Shown: piece by piece, positions 23,976 to 46,100 of the stretch
Layout: the number at the start of each line of letters is the position of its first letter
Position numbering within the stretch: the first letter of the stretch is position 1
Origin: Membranipora membranacea
Lineage: Eukaryota > Bryozoa > Gymnolaemata > Cheilostomatida > Membraniporidae
DNA: 64,000 bases
Reading direction: 5' to 3'
Assembly: GCA_914767715.1 (NCBI GenBank)
Contig: OU612074.1
Span: 14,432,062 to 14,496,061, forward strand
Made by a program: the position numbers and the translations under genes
The notes under the pieces: model-generated
Told to the model about the DNA's origin: nothing
The model's input: the letters and a program-made list of their open reading frames with translations, nothing else
Database searches by the model: none

Positions 23976-24217
23976 TCCTTTTGTTCATAAATCACAGAGT
24001 TAAATGAAGATATAATTCTGTCAAACTGATGGTGAATAAAATGATTGTATAAGAAGTAGCCTTTTCTTATGACAGCGTTTTCCGTCAGCCTAGTAGTCTG
24101 CTAGCCTACAAGATAAAATCATACTTGTACCAGCAAATTCTGCCTTAACTTTCATGAATGCTGGTTCCATGGGCGTATATTCTAAAAATTTTCACCCACT
24201 GACTTTTCAGAGATGAG

Positions 24218-24300
24218 CATAATAATCGGGCGCAGCCCGATCCACACGCCGTAGGCGTGACGGGGAGAGTGTGGGAGGGGCGCTTAAGCGCCCTCCCACC
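24218..24300. repeat. GC-rich cluster of three small palindromes
   Basis: Three consecutive perfect stems stand out in AT-rich surroundings: CGGGCGCAGCCCG, ACGCCGTAGGCGT and GGGAGGGGCGCTTAAGCGCCCTCCC (the last with one unpaired G). The base composition is unlike anything nearby. The function is unknown; palindromic GC clusters of this kind are known from some organellar genomes. Confidence 0.7.
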
Positions 24301-24454
24301 ACGGAAATTTTTGCATATCGATAGCAAAATAGTGCACGCAGAGAGGTATTTCTATAGCTCACTGAGCTGTTGGGTACTTTCAGAAAACAGCTCAATAGCA
24401 GTAGAAGATTACGGTAAAAATGCTCCAGTTATAAAGCACCCATTTGAAGAAAAA

Positions 24455-24545
24455 CTGACCTTGATGGGATTCAAACCCACAACAATCTTATTAACAGTGA
24501 ATATTAGGCAGCCGCTCTACACACTGAGCTATTCAGCCATTCACG
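24455..24545 (-). repeat. tRNA-derived SINE head, minus strand
   Basis: Read on the minus strand, TAGCTCAGTGTGTAGAGCG (A box) is followed by GGGTTTGAATCCC (B box) with tRNA-like spacing (TATTCACTG lies between them). The D-arm and T-arm are good, but the acceptor stem is poor and extra bases lie in the anticodon region, so this is a SINE or tRNA pseudogene rather than a functional tRNA. Confidence 0.55.
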
Positions 24546-24669
24546 GATATCAGGGGGCCGTGAGTGATAATATACGCCACTGGCTGGTTCACAAGATAAA
24601 TGGAAAAGGTTTTATGTCACCAGTCATTTATTGAATTGTGATAAAATTTGTTAGCAGGCAGGAGATCAG

Positions 24670-24699
24670 TGGGGGGGGGGGGGGGCGGGCGGGATGTGT
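24670..24699. repeat. Poly-G tract
   Basis: A run of about 16 Gs followed by CGGGCGGG. Similar G runs occur at about 22627-22637 and 26892-26904. Confidence 0.9.
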
Positions 24700-27600
24700 A
24701 AAGGTCACTGTCATTGTCACAGTGTTGTAATGTGACCAACAGCTTAGGTCATTCTGCTAGAGTGAGCGGCGGGCATGTCAAATGATCAAGTATTTAGTAT
24801 CCTCAGCAAAGTAATGTTTGCAGTCCATCGCATCATTGTGTATGTAGGAATGCCAAAATTTGATACACTGCATCAATACAAACAAAAGCAAAGCAATTTT
24901 TCATGCATTCCTCTATCTATTCATCTAACAATCTAAGAATACAAAGAAGAATTTCATAATTTATGAATCAGATTTTAAATTTGATTTTGAAAATATTTGA
25001 TCTGCATGCAAGCATACATAACTGACGCCTCACAAGTTGTCACCATCTCAGTATGGTTAAGAAACAAGAGCAAACCAAGTTGATGAAAATATCACAAAAA
25101 CTCAATTTCCGTTCAACATAGTACCAACGATTGTGTCGGCCTATTGAACTCTGTAATACATACTAAGTTCAACCTGTTTCAAATAGTTGTTGGTCAAATT
25201 GGGAATGTTGTGCCGTTTGTTCCCATTCTGAACCTTCGAATGACCTGAAACATGACAGATGCCTAACTTGTCACACGTTCAATACAGGACAGAAGTGTGG
25301 CTCGCCAAAGCCTGCAAGCGTTTGAAACCCCTTTTAAAAATACCTTACCTTTGAAATGAATGAAGAAATATGGAAATCAAAGAGACGACTATTCAGATAC
25401 GGTCCCTATCAATGATCTCTAGAGCCTAGATACATCAGAAGATAGATAAGCTGTGTAGAGTGCAGTGCAGATAAGAGTTGATATGATATGAGTCAATCAG
25501 ATTCAGAAGTAGAATAGGCAGTCAGAGATAGTAAAAAAAATAAGCATACTTTCACATCCAACTAATTGATACCGCACTCCGATAGTAACTTGCTAGTACA
25601 CAACAAACACTAGACTAGCTGATTCGATAAATCCTGTCAAGACTCATCAGAGATGTAATGAAGCTTTGCGATGAGTTGATAGTTGCAAAAGTAGAAATTA
25701 TGCATTCACATTCACAAATTAGACATTCACTTGCCAAGAGTTTGTCCCATAATTACACCTTGATTATATGCTTCAATCACAAGATATGTAATGCCTTGCG
25801 TCTAGCATTGAGCTATACATAAAGTAAAAACAACGACAGGTTTATTACGCCAAGTGTTGATTCAGTCAGTTTATGAAAACTGTACAACAAGCATTGTTGA
25901 ACTGATGAACTAAGCGGTAACTTGAGAGGAACAGGTAGCCTATAATATAACGACACTGGACGCAACAACTTTACATACTTTGTCATTGTCAACTTTTTTT
26001 TGCACGTAGTTCGATGCAATGCACACACAGCTAAACAAAAGCTATGATGATTATGTACTTAGTGTTCTGTGCCATCCATTGTCAAAACAGGTGCACAACT
26101 ACTATCACGGAGTAAAGGGGTTACCGGTTTCTGCATGCAGCTATAATCAAGGAGTAGCTACAATCCCTTACAGCTGATGCTTGTCGACCCTACCTTTATC
26201 AAGCTGCAGGTCTATTAGTTGCTACTAGAAGTTCCTTCGCTGTTTGGTTGAGAGGCAAACTGCTGTATTTCTATGTCAACTTCCTCATTTGCGGTTATTG
26301 TATGTACACTTATGTTATAAACTGTAGGCCTACTTCATCATGACTTTAACTACTCAGCATAAATGCTATTCTACTGCTCTTCTACTATACACAACTAATA
26401 CTAAACCGTAATAATGATATCAGCGTTCACACTCGGAGTGGCTTTATTGATTTGCACAGCATTCCAACAAAAGCAGCTTTCAGTATACAATGTTATCGCA
26501 GTATACAGTATACACACAATCACAATAACAGGTCTGATGTTTACATAGCGATAATTTTATAAGCTTCACCTAAGAAGCCGTGCCAGAGGGAAAGCAACTT
26601 CAACACAGAGCAGTATAAAAGGTACTAATTTATCTGAATTTTTCAAAATGTTATTATCAAGAGTAATCATTCTGTTGAATTTATAGTGTCTCCGTCAAAC
26701 AATTGTTGACATGGGTGATCGTTGATTGATGCTACCTAGGGAACAAAGCGGAAGGATAGTAACTAGAGGTGAATATTCAACTCATATGGGATATGGGTAT
26801 TAGTGAATTCTAATCGTCCCATTGGTGAGGTGAGGGCAGATAGATGATGTTAGGGTAAATATAGTTACTAGTTGATGGGCCAAACGTCGGGCGGGGGGGG
26901 GGGGGAGGCAAAAGTCTGGTGGGCTCAGAATATAGGTGTGGTGTGGAGATACACAAAGGTGTTGATATCAGAGGATAGAGTCAACTAGGCTCAATAATTG
27001 GTCAATAGATAATTAAACTGGTAATAATATTCTGATGATACCTATTGAAAGTTTGAATAAGCATTTTTATTCTACAAAATACTGTTTTATTCCTTGTTCC
27101 TCCTTCCTTGTGAAATTAACATGTGTTGTGATTGTTGATTGTTGAAATTCCCTGTTTGTCACCCAACAAGTGTATTCACAGACAAAGCTCCGATATGGGG
27201 TTCAGATTGTGCATTGTAAAAATTCAGAAAATCTTAGTACAAGCGATTTTTTCATATGGCATCAATCATAAGACATACATAATCCATAGTGTAAACCTAG
27301 TCTTTACACCTAAGAGTTTGACTAAGTTACTAGCGGTCACACATGATTCAAATATGTCATTTAAAACTTACAACTTAGGACTGGTCAGACCCACTCCTTG
27401 TCTTGTCGCCACACTTATTTTGTGGCTGCGCAACAAGCCTACCAAATCCTGGCTTGTGTTTTGCCATGATGAATCATTCCAATATCTTCAAAAATAGATG
27501 TGGCCTTGTGATTTTGACCAATTAAAAATCATAAACAACAGGAGGAATTCAAAGGCAGTTAGCCAACTGTATGTGTACCAGCAGAGTCAAAGTCCGAAGA

Positions 27601-28069
27601 TTTTGTTCTGCCGATGAGGAACAGAGTAAGATTAGGTCCATCCTCACTTGTCTCAATAATTTTTTCAGTTTTGCTATGAATGGTTCTATTTGTTGCTAAG
27701 ATTGACTTGAGATGGTTCGGCTACCTCGAGTAATATATTACATCAATATATTTTGATCAATACAAAAAACATAGAAGCTTATAATAATTATAATTTAATT
27801 TTGGCATAATGATGAGAAAACTTACCTCCCAAACAAGCACAGAAATTCTGTCTTATAGTACAACAACTTCTGATTTTAAACTAATTAGCCCGACTCATTA
27901 CTCCTTGGCTATCATAAGAACACAAAGCAGGCATTCATCTCATCAGGAGTTGCCTTTCTTTAAAAGAAAGGAAGACAACTCTACATGTAATCAGCTATTC
28001 CACCAGGGAGGGAGGGTGTCCCACCCTCCCTTATTCCACCAAGTCGTTTTGATTTTCTATGTTAGAGAT
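24700..28069. other. Intergenic stretch between two minus-strand genes
   Basis: The sulfotransferase promoter should lie near its left end and the ACAT1-like 3' UTR at its right end. ORFs such as 25813-26028 and 27132-27497 have no recognisable motif. TATAAAAGG at about 26614 could be an isolated TATA-like site. Near 28005-28035 a small palindrome, GGAGGGTGTCCCACCCTCC, is visible; the same motif recurs near 57715. Confidence 0.45.
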
Positions 28070-35842
<7,773 letters not shown>

Positions 35843-36362
35843 CTACAAGATAATATGTATATATGAATTGCATGGTATGACTCGCCTGCATTAACAGTAT
35901 ACATGAATGAATAATAATAATAAATAATGCTGAAAAAGAAAATAATAGCTAAAGAAAATTGATATTTTGAAGCAAAACTAGGCAATCACATCTTGGAGAC
36001 TTCTTCCCAATATTGAAAACAGTGCATGCTGTCTCTTTGCTTAAAGGCTCGTGTTACCATAGCGTACCTTTTTGTTATTTCTCACAATATTTAGCCACAA
36101 CAGGGAAGAATTTGCAGAACAAGCCATTTTCATTATTAGACCGGGTTCTCACTTGGTATATTAATTATTATAGACTGAGATCCTCTCTGTGACAATAATT
36201 TTGATTGGCCAAAAATAATGTTAGCTGAAATTCCATTGGTCAGTTCTGTATTGACCGGATACATTCAATTCAGATTTCAGAAAATCATGTAAAATCAAAA
36301 AATGAAGAGACAACAGAAATACTCTGCCACTCATTTACCAGGTAATATTGCTTGTAAATCAT

Positions 36363-37128
36363 TGAGCTTACGGTCTTGGTCTTCTGTCAGAGGTAGGAAT
36401 GTAGTGGCAATTCAGATTCATTAAAGTTTTAACAGTAGAATCACTAAATCCGGTGAGCCTTTTCATATTTTTTACATTATTTATAATAGTCATTATTTAT
36501 ATATATATATATATATGTTGTAATTGTAACTGTTTGCTATTAATTATGGCAACATCATAAGAAAGAAAGATAGCAAGGATGGACTATTAACTTATCTTTA
36601 TAAAGTCTCTGAATCTTTCAGTTTCTCTGGCCCCCACGGCCACTGCATTCAATAACCTTTCTTTATAAACCTTCATGAGCTAACTGATATTGTCTACCAA
36701 AGATTAATTCAGGTGGTCTATCTATCTATCTATGTCTACTCAATTGCAGCCTTAAAAAATGAATTTAAGTTTTAGGCATACTATATTTATGTATATGACA
36801 CTATGTAATGTAGCCCTTGGCATTGAGTATATTATATATATACATGTATAGGCCTATAAATAGACATGAAAAAATGAGCCTTTTTTAATAATTACGTAAA
36901 TCTGATTGTGCAATTCCTTTGTTATTAAGTATTGTTTTATGTTTACATGTACCATATATTCCATACCTATCAACCAAACTCAACTATCACTTCAGCGTTG
37001 ACATAATTCATTGTATATCATTGAATTTTTCAGAGTCTGGCACTGTAACCGATCTACTCTTAGCTTCGGACAATTGTCTCTTTCCCTAGAGGAGCTGCAG
37101 CACACACAATGATCGACTTCATCTTCGC
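36363..37128. promoter_or_regulatory. Candidate shared promoter region between divergent genes
   Basis: The ACAT1-like gene reads left from here and the first Fringe-like gene reads right from 37129, so both promoters are expected in this span (or in 35843-37128 if the short ACAT1 start exon is wrong). A (TA)n tract lies at 36497-36517 and a (TCTA) run at 36717-36732. I see no clear TATA box tied to either start. Confidence 0.35.
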
Positions 37129-40100
37129 ATGATGTTTGTCAGTGTTAGAAGACATCGATGCCTCCTAGCTGTAGCCATTATATTATTTTTATCAATCATA
37201 CAACTTGTCTGGTTTGCCGCTGATCCTCCTTCTACGCCAAAGTATGACGCTAAACATATCCAGCTACTACGGGACTACCAGGCGAGGCACAGCAGAAAAA
37301 TTAACAACAATGTGCTCATTTTATCACCAGAAGATGAGGACATAGCCCCTATACAGGGATACAATGAGAAAATCAGCTCTTTCCCTCAAAAGAAAACAAA
37401 TCTGTCACAACTTGTGGTGCTACCAGCGGAATCATCTATCGAACATAATAAACCTACTTCGCTATCTGATATTTATATTGCTGTGAAAACTACTAAGAAG
37501 TTTCACGAGAGTCGAGTGCAGCTCTTACTGGATACTTGGATTCCTCTCGCTAGACAATCTGTAAGTAATATAATAATATATATAATAATATATATAATAA
37601 TAAAATAACTTTATTTAAAACTGATCAGAGCGCGAGGCAAATGAGATCATGTTTTATAGGGATAAAAATGGACTATAAAGGGAACAGCAGTATGAAAAAG
37701 ATGAAAAATGTTATGTTGTAGACTTTTTACTATGAGTTAATCACAAATAAATAAGACCATGAAATACGCAGAACTATCCCATCACAATTGAGGCCTCCTG
37801 TAGTCCAGTGGTCGGAGTTGAGAGGGAAGGCCTTGACAAGTGGGGCAGACGACCACTGCACTTGCATAAACTACAGAAGGCCTGTGGTCAGGCCCGTAGT
37901 TCTAGGGGAGGCAGAGAGGTACTGCCTCCCCTAGAAAGGTAAATACAGTGGCCTAAAACACTATAATTTAATAATCCATGTTTGAATCAGCCCCTCTTGG
38001 ATTTCCATTTGCTTATTATATGTCTCGAATTGCTCGGAAAGTAGCATACTGGTGATGCTTCTGACTCGCCTCAGACTTTAGCCTCCCCTACCACTATGGC
38101 CCTGGTGGTGTAAGGAAGATTTAGTCTGTTCAGTGATAGATTTTGTGATTGTAAGTTGATTTTCACGGGTTGAATTAAGCACAGTTGAGGGTAGAAAATT
38201 ACTAAGATTTTTCTTCAAAAATAGATTTTTGTAAAATGAATACCATGTTCACTTTCTACTAGCCTGGGCAGTCAGTGTGGGGTTACATCGTATAAGAATT
38301 TGCTTAGTTGGCTGTGCTGTTGAGCTTCTGTTTGCATAAAGACCTCTAATTGCTTTCTGAGTACCTGCACTGCTGAGTATTAAAGCCATTTATGTCTTAT
38401 CAGACTATTATACTTATGTAAATAAATTAAAATTCATACCTGCTAATTATGGAAAAAGTGATAATTTGTGCTAATTTTATCAAATGCAGAAGATAGTCAG
38501 GTAGTCTGCTCATCCAAATTGCTAATACTTAATTGAAGTTAGGTTAATTCATGAAAATTAGAAACAGCACACATTTTCAGCCGCTATTGCTTGTGTAGCG
38601 CGCTGCCTGGCTGTTGATTCAGCTTCGACATCGGGGCTTGCTCTCTCTCGACATGTTGACATACTTTGGTCGATAGTATACATGCGACACTTATTACGTA
38701 AAAAAAAGGTTCTCTATACCGTAATTACATATTGTGAGGAAATAATAATGTATAATTTACATTCCTTGTTTGAAGAAACAACATAATCCACTTTCTAGCA
38801 AGAAGTAGGTTGTCTTTTTCTACGTTTGAGTAAGGGTTATACTATCTAGGCTTATTTAGACCTATGTTTAAATTATGATTTTCATGTACACAATCTTGTT
38901 TTTTTATGTAATATGCTTAATGATAGTATTTATTATACAAATACAAAATTCTTATTTCTAATACTATCCATTTTTTATTGCAGACGCATCTTATCACTGA
39001 TGAGGAAGACGCTAACATGACGTCACAATTCGGTAAGGAAGCCTAACTTAATTTTCTCTCACTAGACCAAAGGTTTTCCTTTTGAAGTTTGTTTAATTAT
39101 AAATATACATCGCTGGACTAAACAGGCGCTGAAATAAAGACAAAGAAAATAAGTAATAGAGAGAGTCTGTGCTCTGATTCAATTCATATCTCTCTTATAA
39201 AATTCAAAGAAAAAGATTCTGTCTTTTTTTGTTTGTCATGCGCTTAGAAGTACCTAGATTGTTGCCCAATATGATTTGTTACACCACATCATTGTGTGTC
39301 GTAATGACTGCTTATCTCTAGGAGAGATTTTCCCATCAGCGTGAGACTTTGGTGTGAAATTTGTTTACCACAGTGTACTGATAAAAGCACCCCTAGGCCA
39401 ATCCCAATATCGTAATATTTCACACCAAGTCGATTGTTCCGTAATGTTTGCTTGCACACATATGGTATAATTTTTTGATTATGATCTAACTTGGCTAGTG
39501 CGCTACACTCTATCTATCGTATCAATTTATTGAGTATCTTAGCGCCCCACACTGTTATGATAGGGTCCCAGAGGGGACACGTTGACACATTGACGATTTC
39601 CCCCAGTGAATCAAAAACCGCAGGCACTATGGCTATCTGTATATCCTTACTCTGTTATGTAATCTTCCAAGAAGCAGCATCCCACACTGATGTGATAGTT
39701 TGGTGTGGAGGGTATACTATTACCAAGGAGTAACAGTTACTCCTATCCATTACACTATAATTACGGTTAGAACGTCTCTTATCTTATTGTAGAACATGGC
39801 CACTATCACAAAGCTTCATGTACCAGTTCTCACTTTAGGTAAGTGATGGTAGTAGATCACCTTTGTTACGACACAGTGTAGATATATCAGATACCGATAC
39901 GTAATACGCTGTGCCAGATTACTATCATTAAGAGAGTTCTTTGTGGGCATTTTAGGTTGATTTCCAGCTGCTCTTGACAATCCGGTGGCAGCCATTGTTG
40001 CAAAAATGATTGTTTATAAAAAAATAATACGCTTGTCATATTACCCACCAATTTTCCATTTGAAAGGTCACCTTCATCATGTAGTTTGCAGAGCTAATGC

Positions 40101-43100
40101 CTTCCTGCGGATGTTTTTTGATGAACACTAAAGTTATCTTAAAGCATCATACGTTGACTGTTTCTTTACATAAGCTGAGTTAAAAGATTAACTCTGCGCC
40201 CTCTAGCAGGGTCTGTTGACTATTTTTCATCATTGTAAACATTCTGTTACTATTCGGTCAGTGGAAAGTGTTCCAAAAATCAGGATGGTAAGAATTTAGT
40301 ATTCATTTGTTTGATTTGGTCACTCTACCTATTCATAGCAAGTTCAAGTTCAGATTTAAATATAAAATGTTTATTTAAATTAAATCATCACATTTTACGT
40401 TGTTGGCTTTTCTGTTAGAAACACAGCCTTTCTTTAGAAGATCATTATTGTTTTGAGATAAATAGCAATTATCCCACAACGCAACTTTCTTGGGATCCCC
40501 GAAGAGGTATGTTCAGCGGCGTATATCGAACCTGCCGCCTGATCTCTCTCGGGGAAACCAAGATAGAGTTACATTGTTGTGATGTTGATCACGAATACAA
40601 TTTATTCTATTGTACTCTTTGGTTACGAACCCCACGGTAAAAAATCTCTCACTATTGTACCATAGTCTAAACTAGCAAGCAGATATCCTACTTGCTATGT
40701 AAGGAATGCAGACAATGATAGTCTAATGTTTCAGTTTAGAGAGGGACAGTCACATGAAAAAATGTCTATGAGAAGATATAAGACAAACGTATATTCTCCA
40801 GCCCGGTCATACCGAGACTTAGATCAAATTTGATCTATTTTACCTGAATTTGGAGTTGCTCCCTCTCTGACCCGCGTCTGACCAACATGATAATAGCAAC
40901 TTCAAATGCAGTCAAATCGGTTTTTTTTATCTCACCCAGATAAGATATCCCAAACAAACCAACATCACACTCTGTAATGAACGGCATCCGTGACGTGGAT
41001 AGTCTCTAAAGAAGATGTTGTTATTGCAACAAGGAACTATCTAAGACCTTAGACTAATACTGTTACAGTAGATCGAGTTTGATCCATTTTTTCCAGCATC
41101 GAAGTTGCGCCAACGGCCAAAGCCGTCTACAGACAAAATTTTAATCTTTGGCGCATCAGTAGAGGGGGAACTCTATTGTTGGCAGATTGGATCAAACTCG
41201 ATCTACTGTAATAGTTGGTGGAATGGGATATTATTGTTAGCTAATATAATTTTATCCCTGTTAGACGCTGTGTACTGTAATGTGTTGTCATGGTTATGGT
41301 GACATATACTTTGATTCTGATTGGCTAATTACGATAGTTGATTGTTGTCTCCCTTGTTTTATTGTAGAAGTGGTCTTGTCTGTAAAGTGTCCGTTGCTTA
41401 TGATCTCTTTCTACAAAATCCAAAAAGGTAATGGGACTTTGCAAAAAGTTTCTGACGCCCAATATGGCATCTCAAGTAAAACTTTTCGAATTTACTTTCT
41501 CGGATAAAAGTAAACCACACACCCTTGCCAACTAGCCCACTAGCTTTCACTGGGTGGATATAAAATGGCGCGGTTGAGTAAATGTCCTTCCTGCAGAAAC
41601 ATAACTCCCCATGGGTATTACTGGTCACTGGAAGGAGGCAACCTGCCACCTCATTCAGAGATAATCTGACCAACAAAGAGTCTGCCAGGAAATCGATAAG
41701 AATGAGTTGTATATCAAATGCCTGATACCTGTAAATAATCAACTATCAGTAATCCCCTTTTATTACCCAATATAATATTTTTTATCTGCCACCATTTCCA
41801 CAGGTGGTTTTGCATTGCTGACGACGATACCTATATAAACATACCAAATTTACTCAGCTTGCTGCAGAAGTACGATCACACTGATGATTTTTATATCGGC
41901 AGACCGAGTCTCAATCATCCAATCAGAGTCACCGTCGACGGTTATGTGAGTCTTATCTACCTCGATATGGAATTAAATGAGTTTTATCCTGCAGAGTATC
42001 AAAGTTTTAAACGGTGTCAGTATGACAATTTGATAACAGAGTCTTTCCAGTCACAACAATTGTAAAACATCTATGGCATAATAGTCTAAGTGCTCAGACA
42101 GACTCCAAGGCGCAGGGAGTTACCTGCGCCAGCTATCAAACTCCTGATAGCTAGCGCAGGTAACTCCCTGCGCCTTGGAGTCTGAGCAGTTAGACTAATG
42201 ACATAATGACCAAAATAAAACAACTTCAAGTTGTTTGTTCATCGTTTGGCAGTAAGCCTTAGCATTTTTACTTGCTATCCACTGTATCGGATGACAATTC
42301 CTTTTTTGCACAAGATTTTATTGTTGTTTTGGGGCCGATCCTAACTACCTACTAGGTCTCAAACATGGAATAATTAGCTTTTAGTTCTATTTATTTTTTT
42401 TTTATTTTTTCTTTATTGATCTATACTGCACCAGGGAGGCTGCACTGATAGAATGGTTGTTGAAAAGGGAGTTGTCTTCTTATTGTTAGAGATGAGATAA
42501 TTACTCATTTCTAAGCACAAACAAAGTAATAACAACAAAGCAACAAAGTGAATTTTCATGGCTGGTGAAGAAGGGATGGAATTTCTTCTATTTTACCAGT
42601 TCAGTGATGTAACAACATAACACTCATAAAAATTAAAAAAAACAGCCTTTCTGCCTTTTAGATGGGTGTTTATTGGACTTGGAGCAATGTATAATGTAAA
42701 GGGTGTCTAATTTTTAGCTTGTTTCAATCTCTGCCACATTCAATAGTATCATGTACCTCTTCATATTTCATATCAAATATCACGTTAATGACTGTTTCAA
42801 AATACCAAAACCACCGTTTAAAATTGAAAATTCATACCTTTGTTCTATAATTAGCCAGCACACCATACCCAACCTGATGTAATAACCTTTTTCATGAATT
42901 GACTTAAGTTACCCCATGGTAACAGTACTTGTAAGGTATGAGCAGCCAGATAATATCCCCGTTCAATCAACAACGCTAAAGTTTGCAAAAGTTGAATTTT
43001 TTCAATGCTAGGCTCAATTGACAGACCCTTACAACACGGTTTTACTGTTTTGTGATTGTGGTGTGTTTCACTATCCGTGATTGTGGTGTGTTTTACTGTT

Positions 43101-46100
43101 TTGTAGAAGGTTGCGTTCTGGTTTCACACCGGAGGAGCTGGGTACTGTATCAGTCGAGGGCTGGCTCTAAAAATGTCAACTCACGCTGCGTAAGTTGGAG
43201 CTACAGTAGCGCCTCCCCATATTTAGTATCAAATTGAAGGCCTCTGTCTAATAAAAGGCACTGTGGTAACCTTTTAAAAAGCTCTTTGACACAGTTGAAA
43301 CTATAAAGTTTACAGGAAAGAAATTTCTTTTCAACTTTTCTCAACTGCTTAAGTTGTCCCCTCTTTATCAATGTGTATGAAATGTGATAAGCAATATTTT
43401 TTTACCCAAGCACATGTCACAAACCAATAGGCACTAATAACGCCAGTTGAGTTTATCGTTATAAGACTTTGACTGCTGCGGCCTGAGAAATACATATGAG
43501 GCGTGACTCTCACAACCGGTATCCACACAAACCTTTTCGAGTCCAATTCTTAGAAATTACATAAATGTTAATCGACCGAATTTGGTGTATGGATACATAG
43601 TAATTATAGACATTAAAGTTGAATACAGATTGATGATAGTAGCTTCCAGGTAACTTAGATATGGCTGACTTTCAGAGGGCCATAGAATTTAATGATATGA
43701 AGTACCGCATCAATTCAATTTAGGGTTTTAAGGTGAACACTATATTAGTGTTCACCTTAAAACCCTAAATTAAATTGATGCGGTACCTCCTATCATTAAA
43801 TTCTATGGCCCAACTATATTCAACTTTAATCTCCATCCAGTTTTCAATTTGGGAGTGGGATGCGCTATTCCGCGAAAAAGAAAAATCAGAGCTAAGTTAG
43901 CAATGATCACTTAGAGCTGGGACATTCCTCCATCATCGCAAAATAAACATGCTAATTTTTGGGAGTTTTCAATTCCTATGTGGACTTTGATAAACAAACG
44001 CCTTGGAAGAATACAGTATAATTTCTGTTCACACCCTGCCCAGTGGATTTCTTGTATACATAATTAATGATTAATTAAGGGCTCCACCCTAACTGCTCAG
44101 TCTCTACGAATAATAATGTGACCCTACAGCTAAAAGTGTTAATATGGTAATAGTCTAGCTAGAACCAAACACCTCACAACCTACTGTATAACAACCAACA
44201 ACTTAGTACCTTTTTAGTACTATCACATCACAACATTGAGTGAAAATCAGTTGAAACTGGGCCATATGTTGTAAATGAAGCTTATAGAAGTTTTCTAAAT
44301 TAGAATGAGAACTCCAGAATGATAACAAAAAACCTGACTCCTTCACAATCACATTAAGAAAGAAGGCTAGGGAGTAGAAGGGTATCAACGAAACAGATAA
44401 TTTACCCATATCTTGAAGATTTTTGCATCCGTTGGTTTACAATATATAAGATACCAATAGGTAGGCTTTTCAGGTTTAAGGTGACAAACATATAGCTGCA
44501 GATAAACTCACTAAATTTTTTAAGAAACCATTCCCGAAGAAAAGTACAGTTTAATTACCCAGATCTTTAAGATTCATGCATCGGTTTGTTTACAATATAA
44601 GATATGAATAGACAGGCTGTTCAGGCTATTAGGTGATGAAAATAAAGCCACAGATGAATAAACTAAAATTTAAGTTGCTGTCAAATCAACACAGCGTATT
44701 CCACTTTCAACAGGGCCCAGTTGTATTCATACTTGCTATTAATGTAGTTCTGTATATATAGAGGATATACTTCATGCTGGGTCAAAGTGACAGTCCCACA
44801 AGGCCATGTTTGGTATGGTTTCAAAGATCTCAGGCTGAAGAGTCATTAGGGCATATGACATAAAACAGCCTGTGAACCTAATTGCAGTGAAACTGCTGCA
44901 AAGTCTGAAATTTGGGATCATAGTGGATCATAGTGATTTATTGCCTCCACCTGACCACTATGATTCTCGCTAATAAATTTGAAAAAAAAACTAAAATGCT
45001 ATTTTCCACAATTTTAATTTTTTTAAAATTTTTATTTGCCCTATGAACTCACAATATTTGATTTACTGGGGTAATATATCCACTTTTCTAATAGAACTGG
45101 CACTTTAAGGCTTTTAGTGGTGATGAGTTGCCCTAATGATTTGGAAACCTAGTCGCCACTGTAAAACACTTCCTTAGCTGACACATCAGTGACAGTCCTT
45201 GTCAACCCTGACAGACAGCAATATTATATATATTATGTTTGCTTACGAATAACATGACACGATCTAGTTTCCTAGTTTTATTTGAACATATTTATGTTTA
45301 CAGAGGGGGACGTCTCAGGGAACTAGCGGATAAGCTCAGAGTACCTGATGATGTCGTAGTCGGATACATAGTCAGTAAGTTTTCCTGTTTATCAAAATTC
45401 ATCCAACCAATAAAAATGGAAAATCGACTGGTAGCTGAGCATGATTTGCTAGTTTGTGGGCTTTTTAGATTTCAAATTTTGTAGTATTATAAAATAAACA
45501 TTTTAACTCTCTTTTGTGTTACAATCCTACCTTAGGTGGCTTGGCTTAAGTATTCACAGGAGAAAAGTTTACCTTTTTGAACATGCTTGAACTAGCTAAA
45601 CTAAACTCTAGCTAATATTTACTCATCTCAGGTAAAGCTATCAGTTCAGAATGCTGTTATTTCTGTTTTAGATAAGCTGATGGATCTGGACCTGACCAGA
45701 GAGGAAACCTTCCATTCTCATTTAGAAGGACTCTGGCGTCTCAACCCTAACGATCTCAAAAATCAGGTATGTTCTTCCTCGCTGGTTCACATGTCTATGT
45801 GTTACTTTCTCTTCTGGTTCACATGTCTATGTTTTGCTTGCTCCTCTGGTTCATGTGTCTATGTGTTACCTACTCCTTTGGTTCACATGTCTTTGTGTTA
45901 CCTACTCTTCTGGTTCACATGTCTATGTGTTACCCACCCTGCTGTTTCACATGTCTATGTGTTACCTACTCCTTTAGTTCACCATGCCATTGTGTTACCT
46001 ACTGTTCCGGTTCACATGTCTATGTGTTACCTACTGTTCTGGCTCACATGTCTATGTGTTACCTACACTCTTCTGGTTCACATGTCTAAGTGTTACCGAC

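Noticed and set aside
24455-24545. True tRNA gene on the minus strand
   Set aside because: A and B boxes are good, but the acceptor stem does not pair well and extra bases separate the boxes; a SINE head explains it better.
24257-24634. Plus-strand ORF of 125 codons
   Set aside because: It crosses the GC palindrome cluster and the minus-strand SINE head, so it is repeat-derived.
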